In this document: one piece after another, positions 53,371 to 62,225 of the stretch
Position numbering within the stretch: the first letter of the stretch is position 1
Layout of the letters: each line of letters begins with the position of its first letter
Assembly: GCA_963205185.1 (NCBI GenBank)
Contig: CAUJHZ010000025.1
Span: 1-64,000 of the forward strand
DNA from: Planctomycetota bacterium
Lineage (GTDB): Bacteria > Planctomycetota > Phycisphaerae > Phycisphaerales > UBA5793
DNA length: 64,000 nucleotides
Reading direction: 5' to 3'
Notes under the pieces: model-generated
Seen by the model: only the letters and a program-made list of their open reading frames with translations
The model's database searches: none
Told to the model about the DNA's origin: nothing
Program-made: the position numbers and the translations under genes

Positions 53371-54070
53371 TGCTGCCGCTCAGCAGCACCGGCGGCGCCA
53401 GGAGCAGCGCCAGAACCAGCATCTGCACGGCGAACATAATGAATACGCGCGCCGGCCACGGGCCCATGATGCTCGTGGGCGAATCGGCCGGGCCGATGTA
53501 GCCGTAGTTGAGGTCGAACATCCAGTCGATGGGAACGATGACAGTGCAGTACAGCGCCAGCAGCACCTGCGCGACCGCCCAGTCGCCGGCGCGCGGCACG
53601 AAGCCGCGCACGGCGACGAGATAGACCGCCGAGCCGACGATCTGCAGGTGTGTCAGCCAGAAGAGGTAGAACTCGATGCGATCCGGGCCGTGCGTGAGCG
53701 AGGGCCAGATGAAGCCGAGGATGCACAGGCCGATGCCCCAGAAGTAGACAATCGACCACACCCACCGGACTTCGCGCAGCAGCGACACGGCCGCGAGCAC
53801 GGCGACGATATCGCAGATGTTCAGCGGCAGACTGAGGCGCCACGCAAAGCGCGTTGGCCAGGCGTACCACATGGCCGCGACTACCTGGGTGAGCAGGGTA
53901 AAGACGGCCCAGGCGATGCGCAGGGCCCGCTCGGCCTCTGGACGTTTCCTGTACCACCTTCGGCCGATACAGCTGGCAGCAACCGCTGCAATCACGCAAA
54001 TCGAGACCGCAGCGAAGTGGATTTCCGAGCCGATTCTGAAGGTCTGGAATGTGATGGCGAACGCAGGCAT
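53342..54070 (-). CDS. TIGR02206 family integral membrane protein (YwaF-like)
   Basis: 242 residues with six or seven membrane helices. The conserved LPLNICDIVAVLAAVSLLRE and YFWGIGLCILGFIWPSLTHG are characteristic of the TIGR02206/YwaF family, whose function is unknown. The C-terminus is short. It converges on the host-attachment-like gene. Confidence 0.82.
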   Translation of the reverse strand: MPAFAITFQTFRIGSEIHFAAVSICVIAAVAASCIGRRWYRKRPEAERALRIAWAVFTLLTQVVAAMWYAWPTRFAWRLSLPLNICDIVAVLAAVSLLREVRWVWSIVYFWGIGLCILGFIWPSLTHGPDRIEFYLFWLTHLQIVGSAVYLVAVRGFVPRAGDWAVAQVLLALYCTVIVPIDWMFDLNYGYIGPADSPTSIMGPWPARVFIMFAVQMLVLALLLAPPVLLSGSTTQAEKARG

Positions 54071-54133
54071 CGTAAATCAGTGTACAACGCCCCCTGCGGC
54101 AACACTTGGCGAATGGGCTGCCATTGGACCGTT

Positions 54134-55414
54134 TCAGAGGGTTGCATTGAATCGGTAGCGGACCTCAAGCAGGGTCGGTCGCACTTCTTCCGGCCAGTGC
54201 GCGCTGATGATGGATGGAACGAGTCCATCCGCCGCAACGTTCCACAACACGATTTCGAGCCGGTCCCGCACGGCTTCACTGGGCCAGAGGGTGCAGAGAG
54301 TCGTGTCGTCGAGCCAGACTGGTTGCATCGCGCGACCGTCGATCGGCAGATACCGGTCGTACTCTCGAACCCGCGAGGGCGTGCTGAACGTCGCCGTGCG
54401 TTCGGCACCATCCACTAGTGAACGCACGACCAGTTCGCCTTTGTCGCGGAAGAACGCGATCTGTGTTGCAGCAGGATTCACCGCAAAGTCGTTGGTGTAC
54501 GTCGGCCCTTCGAAGGATCGCTCTGCAACCACACGAAGTGCGGAAGCCGACGAATCGCACGCCATATCCAGAAGTCTCCACCGTACCCCGGATTCGGTTC
54601 GACCCTCCGGATACAGGAGTCGCACCAGAAGTGAACCGTCGGCCCGCGGAAGCAGAAACGTTTCAGGTCGCCCGCCCGGAAGTGCGCCACACGCGAAGGG
54701 GCCCTCGATCACACCGCGTTCGAGCGAGATGCTGGCGGACATCACGATCGACTTCGTCCAATCGTCGCCTTCCGCCGGTGCGAGCCACCACAGTCGGCCG
54801 GTGGGCGGATCGAATCTCAGCAGACCCCCTTCACAATGGAATCTGAATGTCTGAACTTGTTCTCCGGACGGCAAGTCCACAATGCTGTATTCGTAGCTGG
54901 AGCCGGCCTCTTGTCGAGCCGAGAGCACGCTCAGGTGGCCATTCGGATCGGGCTGCCACATGGAGAGGATTCGACCCTCCAAACTGGTGACATCGTACTG
55001 CAAGGGCTCGGATAGCTCGTCCGTCGCAACGTCGATGCGCCGGATATCTACCCAATCCGCAATTGGATCATAAGATCTCGTCCACCGGCACATTGCCAAT
55101 GACTCAGCATCGGGCCAGAATGAGGTGTACCAGTGAGCAGCGCTACGTCGACCCGCGCGCACGTTCATGCGTTCGGAACTCGCGTGGTAATGCACACTGC
55201 AAATCACTTCTCCCTGCCGGTCGGCAAGCAGGAGCGTTTCTCGCGACTCGATCGCGACTGCATCGCCCGCAGGCGACCATTGGATCCATTGGGGTGCAAT
55301 CTGAACCGGTTCCCATGAGCAACCCGTCATCAGAAGCAGCGCCGCCAACATCACGCTCCAGCCAAGCAGTGGGACTTCCGCCGGCGTGGCTGAATGATCA
55401 ACAGGGCTTTCCAT
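54134..55414 (-). CDS. Lipoprotein with propeller-like repeats
   Basis: 426 residues. The hydrophobic segment and lipobox are LLLMTGC near residue 32, so it is probably lipid-anchored. The body contains repeated beta-strand motifs (WIQWSPAGDAVAIESRETLL, AHWYTSFWPDAESLAMCRWT, FAVNPAATQIAFFRDKGELV) consistent with a TolB/WD40-like propeller. Codon usage is less GC-biased than in neighbouring housekeeping genes. It may bind protein partners outside the cytoplasm. Family not recognised. Confidence 0.65.
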   Translation of the reverse strand: MESPVDHSATPAEVPLLGWSVMLAALLLMTGCSWEPVQIAPQWIQWSPAGDAVAIESRETLLLADRQGEVICSVHYHASSERMNVRAGRRSAAHWYTSFWPDAESLAMCRWTRSYDPIADWVDIRRIDVATDELSEPLQYDVTSLEGRILSMWQPDPNGHLSVLSARQEAGSSYEYSIVDLPSGEQVQTFRFHCEGGLLRFDPPTGRLWWLAPAEGDDWTKSIVMSASISLERGVIEGPFACGALPGGRPETFLLPRADGSLLVRLLYPEGRTESGVRWRLLDMACDSSASALRVVAERSFEGPTYTNDFAVNPAATQIAFFRDKGELVVRSLVDGAERTATFSTPSRVREYDRYLPIDGRAMQPVWLDDTTLCTLWPSEAVRDRLEIVLWNVAADGLVPSIISAHWPEEVRPTLLEVRYRFNATL

Positions 55415-55501
55415 CTTCTGCTCTCCCTTCGGCCGATCTCCGTGCTCCCACTTCGTGGGGTGACGCCGTTGCCTGGCCCGTATTCCCTGTTCTCACAATA
55501 G

Positions 55502-56407
55502 TCACGCCCCCGGCCCTTCAAGTTCCTCAATCGTCCTGGGCCAGTCGTCGCGGAGCAGGCGCGAGAGGGAGCGGTCGGCGAGGACTCTGCCGCCCGTCTG
55601 GCAGCGGGCGCAGTAGTTCATCTCGTTCTCGGCGTAGACGATGCGCTGCACGGGTGAGCCGCAGCGCGGGCACGGCTGGTTGAATCGGCCGTGAACCGCA
55701 AATCCCTTGCGAAACGCCGTGATCTGACCCCGGCCCGGAAACACGCGGCCGGCGTCGAACTGGTCGCTCAGCCGCCGGCTCCACTGGTCCAGCGTGGTCC
55801 GCGCGGCTTCGTGCAGATCCGCGATCTGTTGATCGGTCATTTCAGCGGTGCGCACAAAGGGTGAAAGCTGCGCCGCATGGAGAATCTCATCCGAGTAGGC
55901 GTTGCCCACCCCGTCGATGAGGCGCGGGTCGGTCAGCGCTCGCTTGAGTGTGCGGTTTTCGCTGCGCAGACGCTCGCCGAGATCTTCGCGCGAACAGGTG
56001 AGCAGGTCGAGGCCGCCGCGATCGATGCGTTCCAATTGATCGGCGCTGCCGACGGCGGTAAGCGTGGCGCGGTGTCTCGTGCCCGCTTCGGTGAGGATGA
56101 GCGTGCCGTGCTCGAAATGGAATGCGGCAAGTTCATCGCGCCCCTTGGGCCGCACGCGCTCATCTTTCCAGATCAGCCGGCCGGCGATCATGAGGTGAAT
56201 GACCAGCGCCGCGTCATCAAAGTGCAGCACGATCCGCTTGCCCAGCCGCGACACGCCGGTGAGCACGCGGCCGTCAAACGCATCAAGGGGCGGCTCGACC
56301 GACCGCAGCAGCGACGGACCGCGGACGATGACATCCTCGAGCCGCCTGCCCACCGCGTGATGGCGCAGGGCGTCGAGATAGACGAGGATGTCAGGCAGTT
56401 CGGGCAC
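55502..56407 (-). CDS. mutM: Formamidopyrimidine-DNA glycosylase
   Basis: 301 residues from the GTG at 56407, chosen because it exposes the N-terminal Pro-Glu (PELPDI) that is essential for Fpg catalysis. Further motifs are RLGKRIVLHFDDAALVIHLM, the H2TH region LIDGVGNAYSDEILHAAQLS, and the C-terminal zinc finger CPRCGSPVQRIVY, EMNYCARC. It removes oxidised purines and cleaves the DNA backbone. The visible upstream codons (MTTAPTECE) are not expected in the mature protein. Confidence 0.92.
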   Translation of the reverse strand: MPELPDILVYLDALRHHAVGRRLEDVIVRGPSLLRSVEPPLDAFDGRVLTGVSRLGKRIVLHFDDAALVIHLMIAGRLIWKDERVRPKGRDELAAFHFEHGTLILTEAGTRHRATLTAVGSADQLERIDRGGLDLLTCSREDLGERLRSENRTLKRALTDPRLIDGVGNAYSDEILHAAQLSPFVRTAEMTDQQIADLHEAARTTLDQWSRRLSDQFDAGRVFPGRGQITAFRKGFAVHGRFNQPCPRCGSPVQRIVYAENEMNYCARCQTGGRVLADRSLSRLLRDDWPRTIEELEGPGA

Positions 56408-56510
56408 GGGCTCGCATTCCGTGGGTGCCGTGGTCAAGCGAGGCTCTTGGAGCGCGGGCCACGCAAGTGGAGCATGAAGCGATCAAGCTGCGTGCGCGCC
56501 GCTAGCCGTC

Positions 56511-56885
56511 TCACGCAACAAAGCACCGCCCATTACTGTGAATCACGTATGACTCGTACTCGGCGGTCGTCACGTACAACTCCAGCGCCTCGCCATGCGA
56601 GAATCGCAGTACCAAGCTGCTTGCATCGACGACCGAGACTTCGGTGATGGTCTCATCCAGGAATGTGATCAGCGTCGGCGCGGCGGCAACAATGGTCTTG
56701 TACACCGCTCCAATCTCACCGTCTCTTGACCTGTAGCCAATGTCGTCTGATATCTCGATCGAGACGCCATCATCGAAGAGCAGGCGGCCGTGATGACGGC
56801 CGATCAATACGCCTTGCAGCTCCCTGCCTGTGAGGAAACTCAGATCAACATCTGAAGGCAGGCCTTCCATCGCGAAATCCCCCAT
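56511..56885 (-). CDS. Hypothetical protein, DUF6188-like
   Basis: 124 residues from the ATG at 56885, overlapping the nadA stop as TGATG. A central pattern ELQGVLIGRHHGRLLFDDGV followed by SIEISDDIGY is beta-rich and resembles DUF6188 proteins, which include toxin-immunity proteins. Other strands are VSVVDASSLVLRFSHGEALE. No catalytic residues are seen. Whether it is linked to nadA by function or only by coupling is unknown. Confidence 0.55.
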   Translation of the reverse strand: MGDFAMEGLPSDVDLSFLTGRELQGVLIGRHHGRLLFDDGVSIEISDDIGYRSRDGEIGAVYKTIVAAAPTLITFLDETITEVSVVDASSLVLRFSHGEALELYVTTAEYESYVIHSNGRCFVA

Positions 56886-58144
56886 CAATCCGTCCGCGTC
56901 GCCACTTCGATGCCGCCTCGCTTCGCCGGCTTCTTCACTTTCGGCTCGGCCTTCACCGATCCCTTGCCGAGCAGATCGAGCATGCGATTGAGCGCCACCA
57001 GCGCCCACTTGCGCGCCTCGGAGTGCACCTTGATCTGATTGACCACCTTGCCTTCAGCGAGGTTGTCGAGCACCCACAGCAGGTGCTGCTGATCGATGCG
57101 GTACATCGTCGTGCACAGGCACTGGCAGCCGCTGAGCATCTCGACGTGCACGCCGCGTTTTTTGGCCGCCTCGGCGACGCGATTGACGAGGTGCACCTCC
57201 GTCGCCACGGCCCACGTGCTGCCCGGCTCGGCCGCGTCGATGGTCTTGATGATGTATTCCGTCGAGCCTGACAGGTCCGCCAGATCGACCACTTCCTGGC
57301 AGACTTCCGGGTGCACGAGCACGGTCACGCCCTTGTGCTTGCGGCGCATTTCCGCGACGTGCTCGGGGCGATAGAGCTTGTGCACGCTGCAGTGGCCCTT
57401 CCAGAGCAGCACCGTCGCATCGCGAATCTCCTGCGCGCTCAGGCCGCCGGATTCCTGTTTCGGGTCCCACCGGGCCGTTCGCGCCTTCTTGCCGGTGGCC
57501 GCGGCGTCCACTTCGGTGACAAATCCGGCGGCCTTGGCCGTGTTGCGGCCGAGATGCTGATCGGGCAGGAAAAGAATCTTGACGACTTCGCCCTTTTTCA
57601 GCGGTTTGTCGCCGCCGGCCAGGGCCCACTCGAACACGCGCGCCGCGTTGCTGCTCGTGCACACCGCGCCGCCATGCTCGCCGACGAACGCCTTGATGGC
57701 GGCGCTGCTGTTCATGTAGGTGATCGGGATGACCCGCGTCGCCGGGCCGCGCGTCTCGTCGAGCGCTTCGTGGATCTCCGTCCACGCCTGGACGGTCTGG
57801 TCGTAGTCGGCCATGTCCGCCATGGAGCAGCCGGCCGAGAGATCGGGCAGGATGACGACGACATCATCGGGCGTCAGGATGTCCGCGCTTTCGGCCATGA
57901 AGTGCACGCCGCAGAAGACGACGTACTTCGCCCCCGCCGCCTGCACCTTTTCAGCGGCGAGTTGCGAGAGTTTGAACGAATCGCCGGTGAAATCCGCGTG
58001 CTGAATGACATCATCCTGCTGGTAGTGGTGGCCGAGGATGATGAGCCGGTCGCCCAGTTCCGCCCGCCGCGCACGAATCGCCTCGGCGAGTTGATCGTCG
58101 GACAGGTCCAGATACTTGAGCGGCAGGGCGGGTTGCCAGAGCAA
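56885..58144 (-). CDS. nadA: Quinolinate synthase A
   Basis: 419 residues with a TTG start (58144) preceded by a GAGGTG ribosome site. Repeated NadA domains carry the three cluster cysteines: VFCGVHFMAE, the site around GAVCTSSNAARVF or GHCSVHKLYR, and SGCQCLCTTMYRID. The first-domain loop is LGHHYQQDDVIQHADF. It condenses iminoaspartate with dihydroxyacetone phosphate to quinolinate for NAD synthesis. No nadB or nadC is in the window. Confidence 0.93.
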   Translation of the reverse strand: MLWQPALPLKYLDLSDDQLAEAIRARRAELGDRLIILGHHYQQDDVIQHADFTGDSFKLSQLAAEKVQAAGAKYVVFCGVHFMAESADILTPDDVVVILPDLSAGCSMADMADYDQTVQAWTEIHEALDETRGPATRVIPITYMNSSAAIKAFVGEHGGAVCTSSNAARVFEWALAGGDKPLKKGEVVKILFLPDQHLGRNTAKAAGFVTEVDAAATGKKARTARWDPKQESGGLSAQEIRDATVLLWKGHCSVHKLYRPEHVAEMRRKHKGVTVLVHPEVCQEVVDLADLSGSTEYIIKTIDAAEPGSTWAVATEVHLVNRVAEAAKKRGVHVEMLSGCQCLCTTMYRIDQQHLLWVLDNLAEGKVVNQIKVHSEARKWALVALNRMLDLLGKGSVKAEPKVKKPAKRGGIEVATRTD

Positions 58145-58408
58145 TGGGGCACCTCACGTCGATTTGCGGCATGAATGATATGCGAACAGGCCCCTGCCCA
58201 CAAAGCCGCGCGATCATCCGGCGTTCACCCCGTTCTGCCGGCAGCCTCGCCGCACGATTGCGCCATGAGCTGCGCGAAAGCGACGCGTGCAGCGGCATGA
58301 CTGACGCAACGCACCCTGCACGCGGCTGATGGCCGCGTAGGCACTTCCCGCGCCGGCGCCGCAAGGCCTTGACCCTACGGTTCTTGAGTCCATGCAAAGG
58401 AGGCAGCC

Positions 58409-58810
58409 ATGCCTGTGTATGAGATTCACGGCGTCGAAGAAGAAGCCGGCGTGACCACCAGTGTGCCCATCCAGGCGCGAAGCGAGAACGACGCCATCGA
58501 GGAAGCGCACCGCCAGGGCATTCTCGATGCGCACGTTGTCGGCCTGCACAGTCAACCCGAAGATCAGATTGATGAGCCGGTCGAGATGCCTGCAAACGAG
58601 TTGATCGACAAATCCGGCCCGACGATCCAGCCGCGCGTGCTGACAGGATGGATCCTGCTGCTGTTCGCCCTGCCGGCGTTCGTTTCGCTCACTGCGTGGA
58701 TCGGTGCGAAGATCGGCATCGCAACGGGCGTGATCATTGCAGCCGAAATCATCGGTGTCCTGATCATCGTCGCCATCGCCATTCAGATGTTCAGGCGATA
58801 CTGGAGTTGA
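58409..58810 (+). CDS. Hypothetical membrane protein
   Basis: 133 residues with an excellent ribosome site AAAGGAGG 5 bases before the ATG. The N-terminal 70 residues are a soluble domain (TSVPIQARSENDAIEEAHRQ) with a possible ferredoxin-like or GYF-like fold. Two membrane helices follow (about 84-100, GWILLLFALPAFVSLTAW, and 105-127). It stands alone between nadA and the DoxX gene. Confidence 0.6.
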   Translation: MPVYEIHGVEEEAGVTTSVPIQARSENDAIEEAHRQGILDAHVVGLHSQPEDQIDEPVEMPANELIDKSGPTIQPRVLTGWILLLFALPAFVSLTAWIGAKIGIATGVIIAAEIIGVLIIVAIAIQMFRRYWS

Positions 58811-58910
58811 GCGGAGTAGGCATCGAGCCTTCGAGGCGTCGAGGCATCGACGGTTCACTCTCCTGTTCACCCTCCTCTCCACTTTTTCGGCGCTTCGCCG
58901 CGGAGCCCCC

Positions 58911-59360
58911 ATGTCACACGCCATTCCCGCCCGTTCCGTTCGCATCGACTCCACCAGCACCATTCGCGACCCGGCGGTACACGCCTACTGGATTCTGCGC
59001 ATCGGATTCGCCCTACTGCCGATCGTGGCCGGCGCGGACAAGTTCATGCACGTGCTGACGGATTGGGAGGTCTATCTCGCGCCCTGGGTCGCCAATCTCT
59101 TCGGCGGCGATGCGCACAACATCATGCTCGCCGTGGGCGTGGTCGAGATCATCGCCGGCATCGGCGTGGCGTTCGCCCCGCGCTTCTTCGCCTACGTCGT
59201 GGCGGCGTGGCTGCTGGGCATCATCATCAATCTCGTGAGCATGCAGGCGTACTACGACATCGCCCTGCGCGATGCGGGACTGATGCTCGGCGCGCTCGCT
59301 CTGGGCCAGCTGAGCCACTGGTACGCTCACCTGCGGCCGCGCGCGCCGGCGGTGGCGTGA
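58911..59360 (+). CDS. DoxX-like membrane protein
   Basis: 149 residues. Four membrane helices: AYWILRIGFALLPIVAGADK near 26-45, AHNIMLAVGVVEIIAGIGVA, FFAYVVAAWLLGIIINLVSM, and LRDAGLMLGALALGQL. The last 18 codons (LGQLSHWYAHLRPRAPAV) recur at 61175-61234. DoxX-type proteins are membrane redox or assembly factors, but this subgroup is not characterised. Confidence 0.72.
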   Translation: MSHAIPARSVRIDSTSTIRDPAVHAYWILRIGFALLPIVAGADKFMHVLTDWEVYLAPWVANLFGGDAHNIMLAVGVVEIIAGIGVAFAPRFFAYVVAAWLLGIIINLVSMQAYYDIALRDAGLMLGALALGQLSHWYAHLRPRAPAVA

Positions 59361-59441
59361 GGGCAGCGTGCCCGGCACGCCATCAAGTACTCGATCATGC
59401 CTCGCAAGATCGCGCGGCTGGCGCCTCGCTCGGTCACAGGT

Positions 59442-60926
59442 TCACTCGATCAGTTGCTCGATTACATTACTGGTGCGTTGGAATTCCGCAGCCTGGAGCC
59501 AGGCTCGTCTGCCTCTCGCGCCCGAAGGGATGGGCTTTTGAAGCAGCGCACGGCCGGCCTGATCCGCAGTTCTGACGCCGGCCAGCACCGGGCTGGACAG
59601 ATCGATCATGACATCCAGTTGCGGGAGGTACGTCGAGCCCCTGCCGCGCAGGCTGTAGATGAACGCAACCCTTCCACCGGGTGATGCACCGGCTACTTCC
59701 ATGTCAGCCATGCCTCCCGCCACCCAGCGCGATGAGGACAGCCGCATCGCGCCCGAGCCGCGCAGGCGCTCCGCGAGCGTGAAGCTCGTGATCCCATCGG
59801 GAAGCGTCCAGAATCCAACGCACCACAGATCGCACTGATCAACGACTTCCATTCCGCCGCTGCGAATGACATAGCTCGCGCCCGGCACCTCGGCGGGCAC
59901 TTCCGTCCATGTGCTTCCGTCCCAGTGCCAGTACCCATACCAGCCCGACACCCAGACGTCATCGGGGCCGACAGCGGCAATCGAGCCGCCGGAGTTGGGC
60001 GGCGGCTGCCTCAGGCTCCACTGCGAGCCGTTCCAGTGCATCAGCACGACCGCGCCATCTCCGCCGCCAAGGGCCCAGACGTCATTGGGGCCGGAAGCGG
60101 CGATGTCATCCAGGCCGCTGCTGCCCATGTGCTCGACCGGGCTGTCAACGTGCGACCAGCTCTGCCCGTCCCAGTGGTAGGTCACGCCGAGGAATGGCCC
60201 GGCCACGTTGCGGTAGTCACCGATGGCCCAGACATCGTCAGATGCGATCGCGACGACGTCAGTCAGTTCGTGATGCCGGTTAGCGACGAGAGGAACTTCG
60301 ACATCGGTCCAGTCCGAGCCGTCCCAATGCGCTGCGAGGGGAACGGAAGTCGCGCTCGCATCGCCATACCCGGCGGCCAGGCCCACGGCCCAGATGTCAT
60401 CGGCGGTCACCGCGTCCACTTCGTACAGGAATCCGCCGCGCGCACCGAAAGGATACACCGTCTGCGGCCGCAGTGTCACGGTATCGACGTAACTCCATGA
60501 ATTGCCGCGCCAGCGCAGGACGAGCGGGAGGTTATTCGTGGGATAGGGCGTGTTGAGATACCCGACGATCCAGACATCACCGTTGGCAGCCGCATCGACG
60601 CCGGTGGTCTGCGGGAATGTTCCAAGATGAGAAGTATCGGGCAGATCGACCAGGCTCCAGGTCGCACCGTTCCAGCGCACGGCCAGAGGGCCGTAGCCGA
60701 CCGGATCATTGCGCCAGATTCCAACCGCCCACGCTTCGTCGGGCGAGAGCGCGCATACTCCCGTGAGACGAGTCACGCTGTTGCCGACATCGGGCGTGGG
60801 AACAAGTTCCCACGAACCGCAGGGCGGAGCGGCGTGGGATGCGGCCGCCATCAGTGAAGCGAACAGAATGGGATTCGCCAGGACTCCGACAAACCGGCGA
60901 TGCGATGTGCGCATTCGAGTCAGCAT
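59442..60926 (-). CDS. Secreted propeller-type protein
   Basis: 494 residues. The signal-like N-terminus is LANPILFASLMAAASHA. The middle holds many repeats of the type …DEAWAVGIWRND…, DIWAVGLAAGYGD, DVWALGGGDGAVV, consistent with a beta-propeller. The C-terminal 90 residues (VAGASPGGRVAFIYSLRG, TADQAGRALLQKPIPSGARG) resemble the C-terminal module of the HAF protein at 31052. It may have been inserted next to the DoxX gene, since the DoxX 3' end is duplicated on its far side. Confidence 0.68.
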   Translation of the reverse strand: MLTRMRTSHRRFVGVLANPILFASLMAAASHAAPPCGSWELVPTPDVGNSVTRLTGVCALSPDEAWAVGIWRNDPVGYGPLAVRWNGATWSLVDLPDTSHLGTFPQTTGVDAAANGDVWIVGYLNTPYPTNNLPLVLRWRGNSWSYVDTVTLRPQTVYPFGARGGFLYEVDAVTADDIWAVGLAAGYGDASATSVPLAAHWDGSDWTDVEVPLVANRHHELTDVVAIASDDVWAIGDYRNVAGPFLGVTYHWDGQSWSHVDSPVEHMGSSGLDDIAASGPNDVWALGGGDGAVVLMHWNGSQWSLRQPPPNSGGSIAAVGPDDVWVSGWYGYWHWDGSTWTEVPAEVPGASYVIRSGGMEVVDQCDLWCVGFWTLPDGITSFTLAERLRGSGAMRLSSSRWVAGGMADMEVAGASPGGRVAFIYSLRGRGSTYLPQLDVMIDLSSPVLAGVRTADQAGRALLQKPIPSGARGRRAWLQAAEFQRTSNVIEQLIE

Positions 60927-61159
60927 CTGAAACTCCCCTGAGGTGGCCGCCGAGCGACCGGCGGCAAACGGACCGCCATCGCGGCGGGTTGGGATGCAAG
61001 TTCACTGAGCGACGCCCGGGCGATCGACCCGGCCATGTCGACACGGCTCGCATTCGGTTGATCGTACGGTGTCGATGCGCCGCGCCAACGGAGAGGCACT
61101 GCCCACTGGCACAATCAGGGTGCTTTTCTGTACGATCGTCACCCGAAGAGGAAACGCGA

Positions 61160-61234
61160 ATCGCGCTTTCCTCCCTGGGCCAGTTGAGCCACTGGTGCGC
61201 CCGCCTGCGGCCGCGCGCGCCGGCGGTCGGGTGA
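61160..61234 (+). pseudogene. Duplicated 3' end of the DoxX-like gene
   Basis: A 53-bp segment (61175-61227) matches 59301-59353 with 4 mismatches and keeps the reading frame, coding for LGQLSHWCARLRPRAPAVG and a stop. The upstream codons only loosely resemble DoxX (RIALSS before LGQL). It is a degenerate tail copy in the same orientation as the source. The propeller gene lies between source and copy. Confidence 0.65.
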
Positions 61235-61262
61235 GCCTCGGAATCAACGAAACCAAGGTCGG

Positions 61263-61291
61263 GCTCACGCAGAGGCGCAGAGATCGCGGAG
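61263..61291 (+). repeat. Half-site of interspersed palindromic repeat
   Basis: The sequence GCTCACGCAGAGGCGCAGAG, then ATCGCGGAG, matches one arm of the full palindrome at 62142-62225. No second arm is present nearby, so this is a partial copy. It lies in a 413-base gap without a gene, between the propeller protein and the 253-aa protein. Apart from this copy and the DoxX tail, I see nothing in that gap. Confidence 0.55.
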
Positions 61292-61339
61292 GTTTCCACG
61301 CGAACATGAATTGCGAGGCTCGCCGGAACCGGGCCACAT

Positions 61340-62101
61340 TCACGCCGCCATGCGCACTCCCAGCCGACGCTGGTTTTCACCCGACGCCCGCGACACCGAC
61401 TCTCCGCCCCCCGCGCCCACGATCGTCATCGAGCGCGGCAGCGAAAACGGCCCCGCCAGACCCCTCGCCGTCACCCACCGCCCGAAATACGTCGCCGTCT
61501 TGCCGGCATCGGCTGTGTCGAACTGCACACGAATCGGCTGCCGCGTGTATGCCCCTGCCAACCGCGCCACGGATGGGTCATTGGGCTTCGCCCGGCCATA
61601 CTCGGTGATGGCCACGAACAACTGCAGCTGCGCCACGCCATACGGCTTGCGCAAAGCGGTCGGCGTGTTCTCATCGGCGTACCGGATAAGGTGCCGACCC
61701 GCCGCCGCCGAAACCAGCATGATCAGCGGACACGACCTCGGCGGTCCGATCGGCGAGCGCGTCGCATCGTTCACGTGCAACCCCAACGCGATCTTGTCCG
61801 CGTTGTTCACCCCAAGGTTCGACTTGATCAGACGCGCGTACGCCCGGTACGTCTGCTCAGCAGCCGCCCGCAGCGCATCCTTCTGCGCCACCAGACTGGA
61901 GGTCCGCTCGCCCGGCGCTTGCACGGCTACATACGCCTGGGAGAAGTTCATCGCCTGCGACCAGAGCACTTCGCCATCCGCCGCATCGAGCCCATACCGA
62001 CTGGGCTCAGCGCGGATCATCCCCGCAAAGTTCAACCCCCAGTCACGAAACGCACTATCCGCTCTCGGAATGAACGGCCCGGACTGACTCGGAGGCGCCA
62101 T
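61340..62101 (-). CDS. Conserved hypothetical protein
   Basis: 253 residues. It begins with FIPRADSAFRDWGLNFAGMI and a helical region rich in Ala/Gln/Lys (VAQKDALRAAAEQTYRAYAR, LIKSNLGVNNADKIALGLHV), then a beta-rich C-terminus with QFDTADAGKTATYFGRWVTA. This pattern looks like a family of exported or surface-related planctomycete proteins with an N-terminal helical bundle and a C-terminal beta-sandwich, but the function is unknown. No signal peptide is evident. Confidence 0.6.
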   Translation of the reverse strand: MAPPSQSGPFIPRADSAFRDWGLNFAGMIRAEPSRYGLDAADGEVLWSQAMNFSQAYVAVQAPGERTSSLVAQKDALRAAAEQTYRAYARLIKSNLGVNNADKIALGLHVNDATRSPIGPPRSCPLIMLVSAAAGRHLIRYADENTPTALRKPYGVAQLQLFVAITEYGRAKPNDPSVARLAGAYTRQPIRVQFDTADAGKTATYFGRWVTARGLAGPFSLPRSMTIVGAGGGESVSRASGENQRRLGVRMAA

Positions 62102-62141
62102 AATCTAATCCTCTATGAGGCCGCATGAAGCGAAGGCAAGT

Positions 62142-62225
62142 CTTCACGCAGAGCCGCAAAGATCGCAGAGCGAAACCGGCACTGTGGGGCTTTCTCTGCG
62201 GCCTCTGCGCCTCTGCGTGAGAAAG
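62142..62225. repeat. Interspersed palindromic repeat (REP-like)
   Basis: The left arm CTTCACGCAGAGCCGCAAAG (62142 on) and the right arm, CGGCCTCTGCGCCTCTGCGT (62200 on), form an imperfect inverted repeat of about 33 bases with a loop of 15 bases. A half copy is at 61263. REP-like elements are scattered between genes and may act as transcription terminators, gyrase sites or be mobilised. Confidence 0.65.

Noticed and set aside
53213-54418. 401-codon plus-strand frame opposite the TIGR02206 protein
   Set aside because: Antisense shadow; the membrane-protein pattern is on the minus strand.
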